A model generated the notes under the pieces. It ran no database searches. It worked only from the letters and a program-made list of their open reading frames with translations, and had not been told where the DNA came from. From contig MGPC01000031.1 of NCBI GenBank assembly GCA_001797315.1, forward strand, positions 62,001-126,000: DNA of 64,000 nucleotides, written 5' to 3'. A program made the translations under genes and the position numbers. This document shows positions 1-8,800 of the stretch, piece after piece. The DNA comes from Curvibacter sp. GWA2_64_110. GTDB taxonomy: Bacteria > Pseudomonadota > Gammaproteobacteria > Burkholderiales > Burkholderiaceae_C. Position 1 is the stretch's first letter, and each line of letters begins with the position of its first letter.

Positions 1-1
1 A

Positions 2-967
2 GCGATCAAGATCGAACAGGAGCTCAAGGCCTTGCGCGAGGAGCAGCAGAAGCTGGAGGAAATTCTCGGCAGCCCGACGGCCCTGCGCCGCCTCATGGTC
101 AAGGAGATCGAGACCGATGCCAAGCAGTTCACCGACGCGCGCCGCACCCTGATCCAGGCCGAGAAGAAGGCCATCGCCGAAGTCAAGGTGGTGGACGAGC
201 CGGTGACGGTGGTGGTGTCGCAAAAGGGCTGGGTCCGTGCCCGCAGCGGTCACGGCCACGAGGCCGCCAGCTTCGCTTTCAAGGCCGGTGACGGCCTGTA
301 CGGCACCTTCGAGTGCCGCACCGTGGACACGCTGCTGGCCTTCGGCTCCAACGGCCGTGTCTACTCGATGCCGGTGGCCAGCCTGCCGGGCGCGCGCGGC
401 GACGGCCAGCCGGTCACCACCCTGATCGAGCTGGAGGCCGGCACGCAGCTGGCACACTATTTCGCCGGGCCGGCCAATGCCTGGCTGCTGCTCTCCACTT
501 CGGCCGGCTACGGTTTCCTGGCCACGGTGGAGAACATGATCTCGCGCCAGAAGGGTGGCAAGACCTTCATCAGCTGCAACGAGGGCGACACGGTGTGCCG
601 CCCATCGCCGGCCAATGTGGTGCCACCCGCTGGCGGTGCGCCGACGTCTGCGCTGTTCACGCCGGCCACCCACGTGGCCTGCGCCTCCACCGGCGGCCGT
701 ATCCTGACCTTCGAGATCAGCGAGCTCAAACCCATGGCCAATGGCGGTCGCGGCCTGATGCTGATCGACCTCGAGGCCAAGGACGCGCTGGCCGGCGCTG
801 CTGCCTACACGCGCAGCGTGCGGATCGAAGGCATCGGCCGCGGTGGCAAGGAGCGCGAGGAGACGCTGGAGATCCGCAGCCTCAACAATGCCCGCGCAGC
901 ACGCGGCCGCAAGGGCAAGGCCGCGGACCTGGGCTTCAAACCGATGTCCATCACACGCGTCGAGTAA
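2..967 (+). CDS. parC: DNA topoisomerase IV subunit A, C-terminal part (partial)
   Basis: This is the last 321 codons of ParC; the gene begins before the window and the frame is open from base 2. ParC is the DNA-breaking and DNA-wrapping subunit of topoisomerase IV, which decatenates daughter chromosomes. The opening residues (EELKALREEQQKLEEILGS-like helix) match the coiled-coil gate region, and the rest is the beta-pinwheel C-terminal domain with repeated blades such as SQKGWVRARSGHG and AGYGFLATVENM. The catalytic tyrosine lies outside the window. The flavin monooxygenase gene follows 44 bp later on the same strand. Family assignment is confident; whether parE precedes it cannot be seen. 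Confidence 0.93.
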   Translation, partial: AIKIEQELKALREEQQKLEEILGSPTALRRLMVKEIETDAKQFTDARRTLIQAEKKAIAEVKVVDEPVTVVVSQKGWVRARSGHGHEAASFAFKAGDGLYGTFECRTVDTLLAFGSNGRVYSMPVASLPGARGDGQPVTTLIELEAGTQLAHYFAGPANAWLLLSTSAGYGFLATVENMISRQKGGKTFISCNEGDTVCRPSPANVVPPAGGAPTSALFTPATHVACASTGGRILTFEISELKPMANGGRGLMLIDLEAKDALAGAAAYTRSVRIEGIGRGGKEREETLEIRSLNNARAARGRKGKAADLGFKPMSITRVE

Positions 968-1011
968 CACCTGACCCAGATCAAGGCCATGCTCAGGCAG
1001 AATTGCCGCTC

Positions 1012-2205
1012 ATGACCTCACAGGCAAGCAAACAGGTTTTGATCGCAGGCGGCGGCATTGGCGGCCTGGCCGCCGCACTGGCGAGTTCTCGCGCCGGCTG
1101 GCAGGTTCGGCTGTACGAGCGGGCGCCAGCCTTCAGCGAGGTCGGTGCCGGCATCCAGATGGGGCCCAACGTCGTGCGTGTGTTGCACAGCTGGGACCTG
1201 GCTGACACTTTGGCTGAGGTGGCTGCTTTTCCAGAGCGCCTGCAGGTGCGCCATGCGCTTTCAGGGCGCGAGCTCGGCGTGTTGCACCTGGGGTCAACCG
1301 CAGTGCTGCGCTACGGCGCTCCTTATGCCACGATCCACCGCGCCGATCTGCACCAGTTGCTGCTGGCTGTCCTGCAGGCGCGTGACGCGGTCTGGCTCAA
1401 TCTGAACCAGACCCTGGCGGGTTATAGCGAGACCCCCGAGGCTGTCCTGCTGCAGACTGAGGACGGCCTGGCAGTCGAGGGGGATGCCCTGATCGGCGCC
1501 GACGGCCTGTGGAGCCGGGTGCGGACTCAGTTGCTGGGCGACGACCCGCCGCGTGTCACCGGCCATTTGGCTTTTCGTGCCATGCTGCCGCAGGCCAGCC
1601 TGCCGCAGGCCTTGCGCAGCCAGCAGATCACCGCCTGGCTCGGCCCGAAGCTGCATGTGGTGCAGTACCCGGTGCGTCGCGGCGAGTGGCTCAATGTGGT
1701 GGCCATCGTGCAGGGCCGTGTCGCGGGCGATCTGCAGGACTGGGATCACAGTACCAATGCGGCCGATTTGCGCATGGTGCTGGCACAGACCTGCAGCCCT
1801 TTGCGCTCACTGATCGACGCCGTGCCCGAATGGCGCTTGTGGGCGCTGTGCGACCGGGCGCCCATGCGCGGCGCCGATGAGCAGGCGGGCGGGCGTGTCG
1901 CCCTGCTGGGTGATGCGGCGCACCCCATGCGGCCCTACCTGGCACAGGGGGCGGGCATGGCGATCGAGGACGCGGCGGAACTGGGGCGCAACCTGGCGCA
2001 GGTCGACGCTGTGCTCGATGTGCCGACCATGCTGCGCCGCTACGCCCTTCATCGCTGGCAGCGCAATGCCCGTGTGCAGGCGCGTTCAATTCGCAATGGT
2101 GAGATCTTCCACCTCGACGGCCCGCTCGCGTGGGGACGCGATGTCTCGCTGAAACTGCTGGGCGAGCGGCTGCTGGACGTGCCCTGGCTGTACCGCGGCG
2201 CTTGA
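1012..2205 (+). CDS. FAD-dependent aromatic monooxygenase (salicylate / 3-hydroxybenzoate hydroxylase-like)
   Basis: This 397-aa group A flavin monooxygenase probably hydroxylates a small aromatic acid using NAD(P)H and O2 in the cytoplasm. The Rossmann motif IAGGGIGGLAAALA lies at residues 10-23, the mid-protein DG motif is LIGADGLWSRVR, and the second FAD motif GDAAHPMRPYLAQGAGMAIEDA-type lies near residue 300. Length and motifs fit salicylate 1-monooxygenase and 3-hydroxybenzoate 6-monooxygenase. The ATG at 1012 places the FAD motif at the usual distance from the N-terminus. No aromatic-degradation gene lies next to it, so the substrate is unknown. A longer open frame runs upstream inside parC but is not a real extension. 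Confidence 0.85.
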   Translation: MTSQASKQVLIAGGGIGGLAAALASSRAGWQVRLYERAPAFSEVGAGIQMGPNVVRVLHSWDLADTLAEVAAFPERLQVRHALSGRELGVLHLGSTAVLRYGAPYATIHRADLHQLLLAVLQARDAVWLNLNQTLAGYSETPEAVLLQTEDGLAVEGDALIGADGLWSRVRTQLLGDDPPRVTGHLAFRAMLPQASLPQALRSQQITAWLGPKLHVVQYPVRRGEWLNVVAIVQGRVAGDLQDWDHSTNAADLRMVLAQTCSPLRSLIDAVPEWRLWALCDRAPMRGADEQAGGRVALLGDAAHPMRPYLAQGAGMAIEDAAELGRNLAQVDAVLDVPTMLRRYALHRWQRNARVQARSIRNGEIFHLDGPLAWGRDVSLKLLGERLLDVPWLYRGA

Positions 2206-2211
2206 CGCGAG

Positions 2212-2529
2212 CTAGAGCAGGCTGTCGTCCAGCGGAGGCAGTCCGTGACGGGTGCGTGCCTTGTTGCAGGCGTAGTCGCCTTCCTGAAATTCCTGGCAGG
2301 GGGAGGGGCGCCATTCGTAGATGCCGCAAGCCACCTGTTCCCCGACCTTGCCCGTCAATGCGGCGCAGCGGATCGGTACATGGTCGGTGCCCCGCATGCG
2401 GCACGTGCTGCCATTGACTTCGACCGCCAGTCCGTCCGGCACCGTACCGCCCATGCTCTGAAGCTCGTAGACGGCAAAGTCCACGCGAAAACTGGTGCAG
2501 CAGGCGCCGCAGCTGGTGCAGGCACTCAT
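2212..2529 (-). CDS. YkgJ-family cysteine cluster protein
   Basis: This small 105-aa protein of the YkgJ/Fe-S oxidoreductase-like family (UPF0153) has a role that is not established. It begins MSACTSCGACC, a dense Cys cluster, with further cysteines in STCRM, IRCAAL, VACGIY and SPCQEF, and one near the end (ACNKARTRHGLP). This pattern fits metal binding, possibly a zinc or iron-sulfur site. It lies 22 bp after argF on the same strand and so is probably the third gene of the argD-argF transcript. It converges with the monooxygenase, with 6 bp between stop codons. Confidence 0.85.
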   Translation of the reverse strand: MSACTSCGACCTSFRVDFAVYELQSMGGTVPDGLAVEVNGSTCRMRGTDHVPIRCAALTGKVGEQVACGIYEWRPSPCQEFQEGDYACNKARTRHGLPPLDDSLL

Positions 2530-2551
2530 CAGTCAGACGACGTCGGGCATG

Positions 2552-3466
2552 TCATGCCATGCGACCGAGCAAAAGGTACTCCATGAGTGCCTTTTGCACG
2601 TGCAATCTGTTTTCTGCCTCGTCCCATACGACCGATTGCGGGCCGTCGATGACCTCGGCTTCGACTTCCTCGCCGCGGTGTGCCGGCAGGCAGTGCATGA
2701 AGAGAGCGTCAGGCCTGGCAGCGCGCATCATGTCGGCATCGACACACCAGTCGGCAAAGGCCTTTTTGCGCGCCTCGTTCTCGGCTTCATAGCCCATGCT
2801 GGTCCAGACGTCGGTGGTCACCAGGTCGGCGCCGGCACAGGCCTGCATCGGGTCCTTGAAGACCTTGTAGCAGGTGCTGCTCACGCCGGCGACAGCCTGG
2901 TTGACCTCGTAGCCGCCGGGGGTGCTGACGTGCACGGTAAAGCCCAGCAGTTCGGCGGCCTGCAGCCAAGTGTTGGCCATGTTGTTGCCGTCGCCGACCC
3001 AGGCCACTGTTTTCCCCTTGATCGAACCGCGGTGTTCGATGAAAGTGAAGATGTCGGCCATGATCTGGCAGGGGTGGAATTCATTGGTCAGGCCGTTGAT
3101 GACCGGTACGCGCGAGTATTCGGCAAAGCGCTCGATCTTGGTCTGCTCATAGGTGCGGATCATCACCAGGTCGACCATGCGGCTGATCACGCGCGCGCTG
3201 TCCTCGATCGGCTCGGCGCGCCCCAACTGGCTGTCCCCGGTGGTCAGGTGCACCACGCTGCCGCCGAGCTGGTACATGCCGGCCTCGAAGCTCACGCGCG
3301 TGCGGGTGGAGGCCTTCTCGAAAATCATGGCCAGCGTGCGATCGGCCAGCGGCTGGTGCTTTTCGTAGGCCTTGAACTTCTTCTTGATCAGGGCCGCACG
3401 CTCGAACAGGTAGGCGTACTCCTCGGCCGTGAGGTCGGTGAACTGCAGGTAATGCTTCTGGCTCAT
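2552..3466 (-). CDS. argF: ornithine carbamoyltransferase
   Basis: This 304-aa enzyme makes citrulline from ornithine and carbamoyl phosphate in arginine biosynthesis. The carbamoyl-phosphate site STRTRVSFEAGM is near residue 55 and the ornithine-loop/HCLP motif (HCLPAHRGEEV) is near residue 260. FHPCQIMAD and VAWVGDGNNM are also family signatures. Length is typical of anabolic OTCases. The gene lies 31 bp downstream of argD on the same strand, so two consecutive late steps of arginine synthesis are co-transcribed. A long open frame on the opposite strand (2495-3481) is only a shadow. Confidence 0.97.
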   Translation of the reverse strand: MSQKHYLQFTDLTAEEYAYLFERAALIKKKFKAYEKHQPLADRTLAMIFEKASTRTRVSFEAGMYQLGGSVVHLTTGDSQLGRAEPIEDSARVISRMVDLVMIRTYEQTKIERFAEYSRVPVINGLTNEFHPCQIMADIFTFIEHRGSIKGKTVAWVGDGNNMANTWLQAAELLGFTVHVSTPGGYEVNQAVAGVSSTCYKVFKDPMQACAGADLVTTDVWTSMGYEAENEARKKAFADWCVDADMMRAARPDALFMHCLPAHRGEEVEAEVIDGPQSVVWDEAENRLHVQKALMEYLLLGRMA

Positions 3467-3497
3467 GACGGATTCTCGTAACAGGGGCAGGGCTTTC

Positions 3498-4709
3498 TCA
3501 GGCTTCGGCCAGGAACTGGCGCACCAGCGGCACCAGCAGGCTGACCACCTCGTCGGCCTCGGCTTCGGTCATGATGAGTGCCGGCACCAGCCGGATCACG
3601 CTGTCGGCGGTGACGCTGAGCAACAGGCCGGCTTCAGCGGCACGGTTGACCAGCACGCCGCAGGGCTTGGCCAGTTCCACGCCGATCATCAGGCCCTGGC
3701 CGCGGATTTCCTTGACGCCGGGATGGCCGGCCAGTTCGCGCTCCAGCGCGCCCTTGAGGTGCGCGCCGACCTTGGCCGCATTCGCCATCAGGCCGTCTTC
3801 TTCCATGATGCGGATGGTTTCCAGGCCCGCCCGCATGGCCAGCGGGTTGCCGCCGAAGGTGGTGCCATGGTTGCCGGGCTGGAAGATGTTGGCGGCCTTC
3901 GGGCCGGCCACCACGGCGCCGATCGGCACGCCCGAGCCCAGGCCCTTGGCCAGCGGCATGACGTCCGGGGTGATGCCGGCCCACTGGTGGGCGAACCACT
4001 TGCCGGTACGGCCCATGCCGCACTGGACTTCGTCGATCATCATCAGCCAGTCGCGTTCGTCGCACAGCTGGCGCACCTGGCGCAGGTACTCGGCACGCAT
4101 CGGATTGATGCCGCCTTCGCCCTGGATGGTCTCGAAGAACACCGCCACCACGTTCGGGTTGCCGGCCGTTGCTTTCTTGAGGGCATCGATATCGTTGAGC
4201 GGTACGCGGATGAAACCTTCCACCAGCGGGCCGAAGCCCTTTTGCACCTTCTCGTTGCCGGTGGCGCTCAGCGTGGCGATGGAGCGGCCATGGAAGGCCT
4301 TTTCGTAGACCACGATTTCAGGCCGGTCGATGCCCTTGTCATGGCCGAACTTGCGCGCCAGCTTCAGGGCGGCTTCGTTGGCCTCCAGACCCGTGGAGCA
4401 GAAAAATGCATTGGTCATGCCCGAGCGTTCCACCAGCTTGGCCGCCAGTTGTTCCTGGCCGGGCACATGGTAGTAATTGCTGCTGTGGATGAGCTTGGCG
4501 ATCTGGTCCTGCAGCGCCGGCACCAGTTTCGGGTGGTTGTGGCCCAGGGTGTTGACGGCGATGCCGGCCAGTGCGTCAAGGTACTGCTTGCCGTTGATGT
4601 CCCAGACGCGGCAGCCCTGGCCGTGCGACAACGCAATCGGAACTCGGCCGTAGGTGTTCATCACGTGCGGCGACGAGGCTTCGATGAATTGCGGGGCGGC
4701 GGCGTTCAT
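3498..4709 (-). CDS. argD: acetylornithine aminotransferase
   Basis: This PLP-dependent class III aminotransferase of 403 aa converts N-acetylglutamate semialdehyde to N-acetylornithine. LAKGLGSGVPIGAVV holds the PLP lysine, and the substrate region STGLEANEAALKLAR and MIDEVQCGMGRTG are as in the family. I start at the ATG at 4709 (MNAAAPQF), preceded by GGAG nine bases upstream. A longer in-frame start at 4751 would include the leader hairpin and is unlikely. It is the first gene of the leftward argD-argF-ykgJ unit, with a structured leader at 4734-4765. The same fold also covers succinylornithine and GABA transaminases; the argF neighbour favours ArgD. Confidence 0.93.
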   Translation of the reverse strand: MNAAAPQFIEASSPHVMNTYGRVPIALSHGQGCRVWDINGKQYLDALAGIAVNTLGHNHPKLVPALQDQIAKLIHSSNYYHVPGQEQLAAKLVERSGMTNAFFCSTGLEANEAALKLARKFGHDKGIDRPEIVVYEKAFHGRSIATLSATGNEKVQKGFGPLVEGFIRVPLNDIDALKKATAGNPNVVAVFFETIQGEGGINPMRAEYLRQVRQLCDERDWLMMIDEVQCGMGRTGKWFAHQWAGITPDVMPLAKGLGSGVPIGAVVAGPKAANIFQPGNHGTTFGGNPLAMRAGLETIRIMEEDGLMANAAKVGAHLKGALERELAGHPGVKEIRGQGLMIGVELAKPCGVLVNRAAEAGLLLSVTADSVIRLVPALIMTEAEADEVVSLLVPLVRQFLAEA

Positions 4710-4733
4710 GTCTTCACACTCCGGAGTTGGCAC

Positions 4734-4765
4734 AAAAATGAGTCGGCCCAACGCAGGTTGGGCCG
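4734..4765 (-). promoter_or_regulatory. hairpin in the argD leader, attenuator-like
   Basis: A perfect 9-bp stem (CGGCCCAAC / GTTGGGCCG, 4744-4752 and 4757-4765) with loop GCAG sits just upstream of argD. On the minus strand it is followed five bases later by a run of five T (4734-4738) and then by the argD ribosome binding site. No leftward gene lies upstream that would need a terminator, so it may attenuate argD. That role is inference. Confidence 0.45.
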
Positions 4766-4864
4766 TTGAGTCGTAATTTTAGACCCAGAGTTCCCGCTTG
4801 TGGCGCAAGGGGGATGTGCCGGCACATGCCTGTGTGCCGTGCCGGCCTCTGAGGTCTTCGCGAG

Positions 4865-4882
4865 TCTTATATAAGATACAAT
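4865..4882 (+). promoter_or_regulatory. palindromic operator overlapping a -10-like element upstream of the DUF3579 gene
   Basis: A perfect 12-bp palindrome TCTTATATAAGA at 4865-4876 abuts a TACAAT -10-like hexamer at 4877-4882, about 70 bp before the DUF3579 start. A palindrome in the spacer of a promoter is a typical repressor site. The sequence resembles GntR-type operators, but I cannot name the regulator. The -35 element is poor. Confidence 0.5.
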
Positions 4883-4952
4883 ACTGCAACCCCTATCGAT
4901 ACCGGGTCAGTCGCTGTATCCAGCCCGCATCCGGTGAACGAGTGTCTATCCG

Positions 4953-5267
4953 ATGGTCTCCAACACCGCTAAAGAAGTCTTCATCCTGGGGGTGACCTGG
5001 GCCGGCAGGACTTTCCGCCCCAGTGACTGGGCAGAGCGGCTGGCTGGCGTGATGAGCCAGTTCCGTCCCGGCGGGCCGCAGCCCGGCAGTCATCTGGGTT
5101 ATTCGCCTTGGTGCATCCCGACCTCCGTCGATGGCGTGAAGTGCGTGGTGGTGCACCGCGACTTGCGCGACCATGAGCCGATGGCCTGGGATTTCTGCAT
5201 GAATTTTGCCCGCGACAACGAACTGCAGGTTCGCGAGGGCGATGGGTCAGGCCTGCCGCCAGCCTGA
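4953..5267 (+). CDS. DUF3579 family protein
   Basis: This 104-aa soluble protein belongs to the DUF3579 family, found mainly in betaproteobacteria, with unknown function. Characteristic segments are EVFILGVTWAGRTFRPSDWAE, GSHLGYSPWCIPT and CVVVHRDLRDHEPMAWDF, which cover almost the whole protein. It is monocistronic: it diverges from argD and is closed by a strong terminator 30 bp after its stop. The palindrome at 4865-4876 suggests repression by a dimeric regulator. Confidence 0.85.
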   Translation: MVSNTAKEVFILGVTWAGRTFRPSDWAERLAGVMSQFRPGGPQPGSHLGYSPWCIPTSVDGVKCVVVHRDLRDHEPMAWDFCMNFARDNELQVREGDGSGLPPA

Positions 5268-5291
5268 ACACGACGTTGGATTGCGGAAACA

Positions 5292-5317
5292 AAAAAGCCG
5301 TCTTTCGACGGCTTTTT
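5292..5317. terminator. bidirectional intrinsic terminator
   Basis: The stem GCCGTC / GACGGC (5297-5302, 5307-5312) with loop TTTC is flanked by A5-6 on the left and T5 on the right, so it can end both the DUF3579 transcript (+) and the rpsT transcript (-). Confidence 0.9.
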
Positions 5318-5385
5318 GCTTTGCTGACAGCGCACCCGTTACAAACGGCAGAAGGGCGAGCCCCTCCGTGCGATTTGCCTGAATC

Positions 5386-5682
5386 TCAGGCGGTGGCCAG
5401 GGCCTTGACCTTGGAGGACAGGCGGCTCTTGTCGCGAGCGGCCTTGTTCTTGTGGAAGATGCCCTTGTCAGCCACGGTGTCCACGACGGCTTGCATCTTG
5501 GCAAACAGCTCGGTGGCCTTGGCCTTGTCGCCGCTCAGAACAGCCTTCTCGACGTTCTTCACGGCAGTGCGGTATTTGGAGCGCAGGGACGTGTTGGCTG
5601 CATTGAGCTTGACGTCCTGACGTGCGCGTTTACGGCCCGACGCCAGGCGCGGGTTCTTTTTCTTCGGCTTTCCAGATGCCAT
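5386..5682 (-). CDS. rpsT: 30S ribosomal protein S20
   Basis: This 98-aa, very basic protein binds 16S rRNA during 30S assembly. The N-terminus [21 protein letters not shown] and the three-helix body ([39 protein letters not shown]) are those of bS20. It stands alone between the shared terminator and the divergent murJ promoter region. A TACAAT -10-like hexamer occurs on the minus strand at 5728-5733. Confidence 0.97.
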   Translation of the reverse strand: MASGKPKKKNPRLASGRKRARQDVKLNAANTSLRSKYRTAVKNVEKAVLSGDKAKATELFAKMQAVVDTVADKGIFHKNKAARDKSRLSSKVKALATA

Positions 5683-5829
5683 ATCAGTAGTTCCTTGTGT
5701 CTGTGGATGTTGTCAGCAAAGCCCGCAATTGTACCAGTTTGTTGCCATGGGGGTGAGAGGGCCTTTGCTCCCGGCTGGCGGGGCTACACTAGGGTTCGTT
5801 TTTTTGAGTGAGAACAGGATCCAGTCGCC

Positions 5830-7395
5830 GTGAGCCTCTTCAAAGCCGCCTCGACGGTTTCCCTCCTGACCCTGGTTTCGCGTATCAGCGGCCTGGTGCG
5901 AGAACTCCTGATAGCTTCCACTTTCGGCGCCAGTGCCTTGACGGACGCCTTCAACGTCGCCTTCCGCATTCCCAACCTGTTTCGCCGCCTGTTTGCCGAA
6001 GGCGCTTTCAGCCAGGCTTTCGTGCCGGTGCTGGCCGCCGCCAAGGCGCAGGAAGGGGAGGCCGCCACCCGGGTGCTGATCGGCCACGTGGCGACGGTGC
6101 TGGTCTGGGTGCTGTTGCTGACCTGCGTGCTGGGCGTGCTGGCGGCGCCGCTGCTGGTCTGGGCCATGGCCAGCGGCCTGAAGCAGTCGCCGCACGGGTT
6201 CGAAGCGGCGGTGGTCATGACGCGCTGGATGTTTCCCTACATTGCTTTCATGTCACTGGTGGCGCTGGCCGCCGGCGTGCTCAACACCTGGAAGCGTTTT
6301 GCCGTGCCGGCGGCGACGCCGGTGCTGCTGAACTTGGCCATGATTGCGGCAGCCTGGCTGGGCGCGCCCTGGTTCAAGACCATGGGTGTCGAGCCCATCT
6401 ACGCCCTGGGCCTGGGCGTGATGGCAGGGGGCATGCTGCAACTGGGCGTGCAGATCCCGGCGCTACGCCGGCTCGGACTGCTGCCGGCCATCGGGCTGAG
6501 CGGGCAGGCCTTGCGTGCGGCCTGGGCGGATCCGCACACCCAGCGCGTGGCCAAACTGATGGGGCCGGCCCTGCTGGGCGTGAGCGTGGCCCAGGTCTCG
6601 CTGCTGATCAATACGCAGATTGCTTCGCATCTGGCGCCCGGCAGTGTGAGCTGGCTCAGCTATGCCGACCGCCTGATGGAGTTTCCGACCGCCTTGCTGG
6701 GCGTGGCCCTGGGGGTGGTGCTGATGCCGCAGCTGGCGGCGGCCAAGGCCTCCAACGACGTGGCACGCTATTCGGCCATGCTCGACTGGGGGCTGCGCCT
6801 GGTCGTGCTGTTGGCCGTGCCCTGTGCGCTGGCGCTGCTCACCTTTGCCAAACCCTTGGTGGCCGTGCTCTACCACTATGGCGCCTTCAGCGAACACGAT
6901 GTGCAGCAGACCACCGTGGCGCTGATGGGCTGGGGCGTCGGGCTGCTGGGCGTGATTGCCATCAAGGTACTGGCGCCGGGCTATTACGCCAGCCAGGACA
7001 TCCGCACACCGGTACGTATTGCGGTTGTGGTGCTGGTGATCACGCAGTTGCTCAATATCGGGTTGGTTCCGCTGTTCCAGCATGCGGCGCTGTCGCTGTC
7101 CATCGGTATCGGGGCGCTGATCAATGCGTTGTGGCTGCTGCTGGGGCTGCTCAAGCGCGGCAGCTACAAGCCCGCGCCCGGCTGGGGCCTGTTTGTGTTG
7201 CAGGTGCTGGCCGCCAGTGCCTTGCTCACGGTGTTCCTCATGTGGGCCGCCGGCGCCTTCCAGTGGACCCAGTTGCAGGCACAGGCCTGGATGCGCATCG
7301 GCCTGCTGGCGCTGATGCTGGTAGGAGCCGGTGTGATCTATTTCGGTGCTGCCTGGGCGGCCGGCCTGAGGCTGATGCAGTTTGTCCGGCGCTGA
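5830..7395 (+). CDS. murJ: lipid II flippase MurJ
   Basis: This 521-aa polytopic inner-membrane protein of the MOP superfamily flips the peptidoglycan precursor lipid II to the periplasm. The start is GTG at 5830 (MSLFKAASTVSLLTLVSRISGL), which gives the family's conserved N-terminal helix with its Ser/Arg residues. RIPNLFRRLFAEGAFSQAFVP, a MurJ signature, follows near residue 50. The rest forms about 14 hydrophobic segments, with KVLAPGYYASQDIRTPVRI near residue 380. Divergent from rpsT, as commonly seen in Burkholderiales. No sign of damage. Confidence 0.96.
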   Translation: MSLFKAASTVSLLTLVSRISGLVRELLIASTFGASALTDAFNVAFRIPNLFRRLFAEGAFSQAFVPVLAAAKAQEGEAATRVLIGHVATVLVWVLLLTCVLGVLAAPLLVWAMASGLKQSPHGFEAAVVMTRWMFPYIAFMSLVALAAGVLNTWKRFAVPAATPVLLNLAMIAAAWLGAPWFKTMGVEPIYALGLGVMAGGMLQLGVQIPALRRLGLLPAIGLSGQALRAAWADPHTQRVAKLMGPALLGVSVAQVSLLINTQIASHLAPGSVSWLSYADRLMEFPTALLGVALGVVLMPQLAAAKASNDVARYSAMLDWGLRLVVLLAVPCALALLTFAKPLVAVLYHYGAFSEHDVQQTTVALMGWGVGLLGVIAIKVLAPGYYASQDIRTPVRIAVVVLVITQLLNIGLVPLFQHAALSLSIGIGALINALWLLLGLLKRGSYKPAPGWGLFVLQVLAASALLTVFLMWAAGAFQWTQLQAQAWMRIGLLALMLVGAGVIYFGAAWAAGLRLMQFVRR

Positions 7396-7486
7396 GGCCC
7401 TTGTTGCTCCGTGCTGACGTTTCCCATTGGCTGCAGGCGGCAATCCGGGGCACAATGCACTCGTCCGTGACGGCAAAACAAAGCCC

Positions 7487-8338
7487 ATGAATCTTTCCCT
7501 GGCTGCACCCACCCCTCTGGAGTATTTCGACGCCCTGGTGCAAAGCGATGCCCAGTTCCCGCTGCTGGAGGCGGCCATCAGCCTGGCGCAGGACGAATAC
7601 CCGCATCTGGATGTGCAGCAGGTGCTCGATGAGGTCGATCAGCTGCTGGAACGCATCCGGCGGCGGATCCCTGCCGATGCACCGGCCACGCACAAGCTGC
7701 GTATGCTCAACCAGTTCTTCTTCCGTGAGCTCCATTTCCGCGGCAACGTCAACGACTACTACGACCCTGACAACAGCTACGTGAGCGTGGTACTGCACAG
7801 CCGGCGCGGTATTCCCATCTCGCTGGCAGTGCTCTGGCTCGAACTGGCGCAAGGACTGGGGCTGACGGCGCGCGGTGTCGGGTTCCCTGGTCATTTCATG
7901 GTCAAGGTCAACCTGCCGCAAGGCCAGGTGGTGATCGATCCCTTCACCGGCCAGTCGCTCAGCCGGGAAGAATTGTCCGAGCGGCTCGAGCCTTACCGTC
8001 GCCACCATGGTCTGCCGGATGAGCTGGATGTGCCATTGGGGCTTTACCTGCAGGTGGCACCGTCGCGCGACATCATTGCCCGCATGCTGAGCAACCTCAA
8101 GGAAATTCACGCGACGCGCGAGGACTGGCCGCATGTGGTGGCCGTGTTGAACCGCTTGCTGGTGCTGTTGCCGCAGGCCTGGGACGCGTACCGCGATCGC
8201 GGCTTGGCCCATGCCGAGTTGGGTCATGTGCCGCTGGCGGTGCAGGATCTGGAAACCTATCTGTCCCGGGCTGAAGAGGTGCTGGATATCGATGCCATCA
8301 CCGTGCGTGTGGCCGAGTTGCGGCGCTCCCTGATGTGA
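7487..8338 (+). CDS. SirB1-family transglutaminase-like / TPR protein
   Basis: This 283-aa protein has a SirB1 N-terminal transglutaminase-like domain (FFRELHFRGNVNDYYDPDNS, RRGIPISLAVLWLELAQGLGL, GFPGHFMVKV) and a short TPR-like C-terminus (AWDAYRDRGLAHAELGHVPLAVQDLETYL). The enzymatic Cys of true transglutaminases is not evident at RRGIPIS, so activity is doubtful. I start at ATG 7487 (MNLSLAAPTP) rather than at 7427, because the domain alignment begins there. It follows murJ by 91 bp. Function is unknown. Confidence 0.85.
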   Translation: MNLSLAAPTPLEYFDALVQSDAQFPLLEAAISLAQDEYPHLDVQQVLDEVDQLLERIRRRIPADAPATHKLRMLNQFFFRELHFRGNVNDYYDPDNSYVSVVLHSRRGIPISLAVLWLELAQGLGLTARGVGFPGHFMVKVNLPQGQVVIDPFTGQSLSREELSERLEPYRRHHGLPDELDVPLGLYLQVAPSRDIIARMLSNLKEIHATREDWPHVVAVLNRLLVLLPQAWDAYRDRGLAHAELGHVPLAVQDLETYLSRAEEVLDIDAITVRVAELRRSLM

Positions 8339-8410
8339 ACAAGTGTAAGGTGCGTTGAGGTCATGTAAGGCGCGTTGACGTTGGCGCAGCAGCGTCGTTA
8401 AAGTGCCGGC

Positions 8411-8800
8411 ATGACAAACTTCAAACGCTATATTGCTTCTGTTCTGATCGTTGCCACGGCCCTGGCCGGCCTGCCTTTGAGCGCGCAGGCTGGCATTGTG
8501 TCCAGCGACGAAATTCTCTCCAGCAGCGCGGTCGTTGCCAACCGCGATCGGGTCAGCAATTTTCTCGCTCGCGACGATGTACGCCAGGCGCTTCAGGCCC
8601 AGGGCGTGAGCCCGCAGGCTGCGACCCAGCGCGTGCAAGCCATGTCGGACGCCGAAGTCGAGCAACTGGCCGGCCGCATCGACCAGGCGCCTGCCGGCGG
8701 CGACGTGCTCGGCGTGCTGTTCACGGTGTTCATCGTGTTGCTGGTGACCGATATCATGGGCCTGACCAAGGTCTTTCCTTTCACCCGATCGGTTCGATGA
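8411..8800 (+). CDS. PA2779 family protein
   Basis: This 129-aa small protein has an N-terminal signal peptide (about residues 1-27, ending AQAG), a helical middle (DDVRQALQAQGVSPQAATQRVQ) and a C-terminal membrane helix (VLGVLFTVFIVLLVTDIMGL). It matches the PA2779 family of unknown role. The stop overlaps the start of the next gene by 4 bp (ATGA at 8797-8800), so the two are translationally coupled and probably act together in the envelope. Confidence 0.85.
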   Translation: MTNFKRYIASVLIVATALAGLPLSAQAGIVSSDEILSSSAVVANRDRVSNFLARDDVRQALQAQGVSPQAATQRVQAMSDAEVEQLAGRIDQAPAGGDVLGVLFTVFIVLLVTDIMGLTKVFPFTRSVR

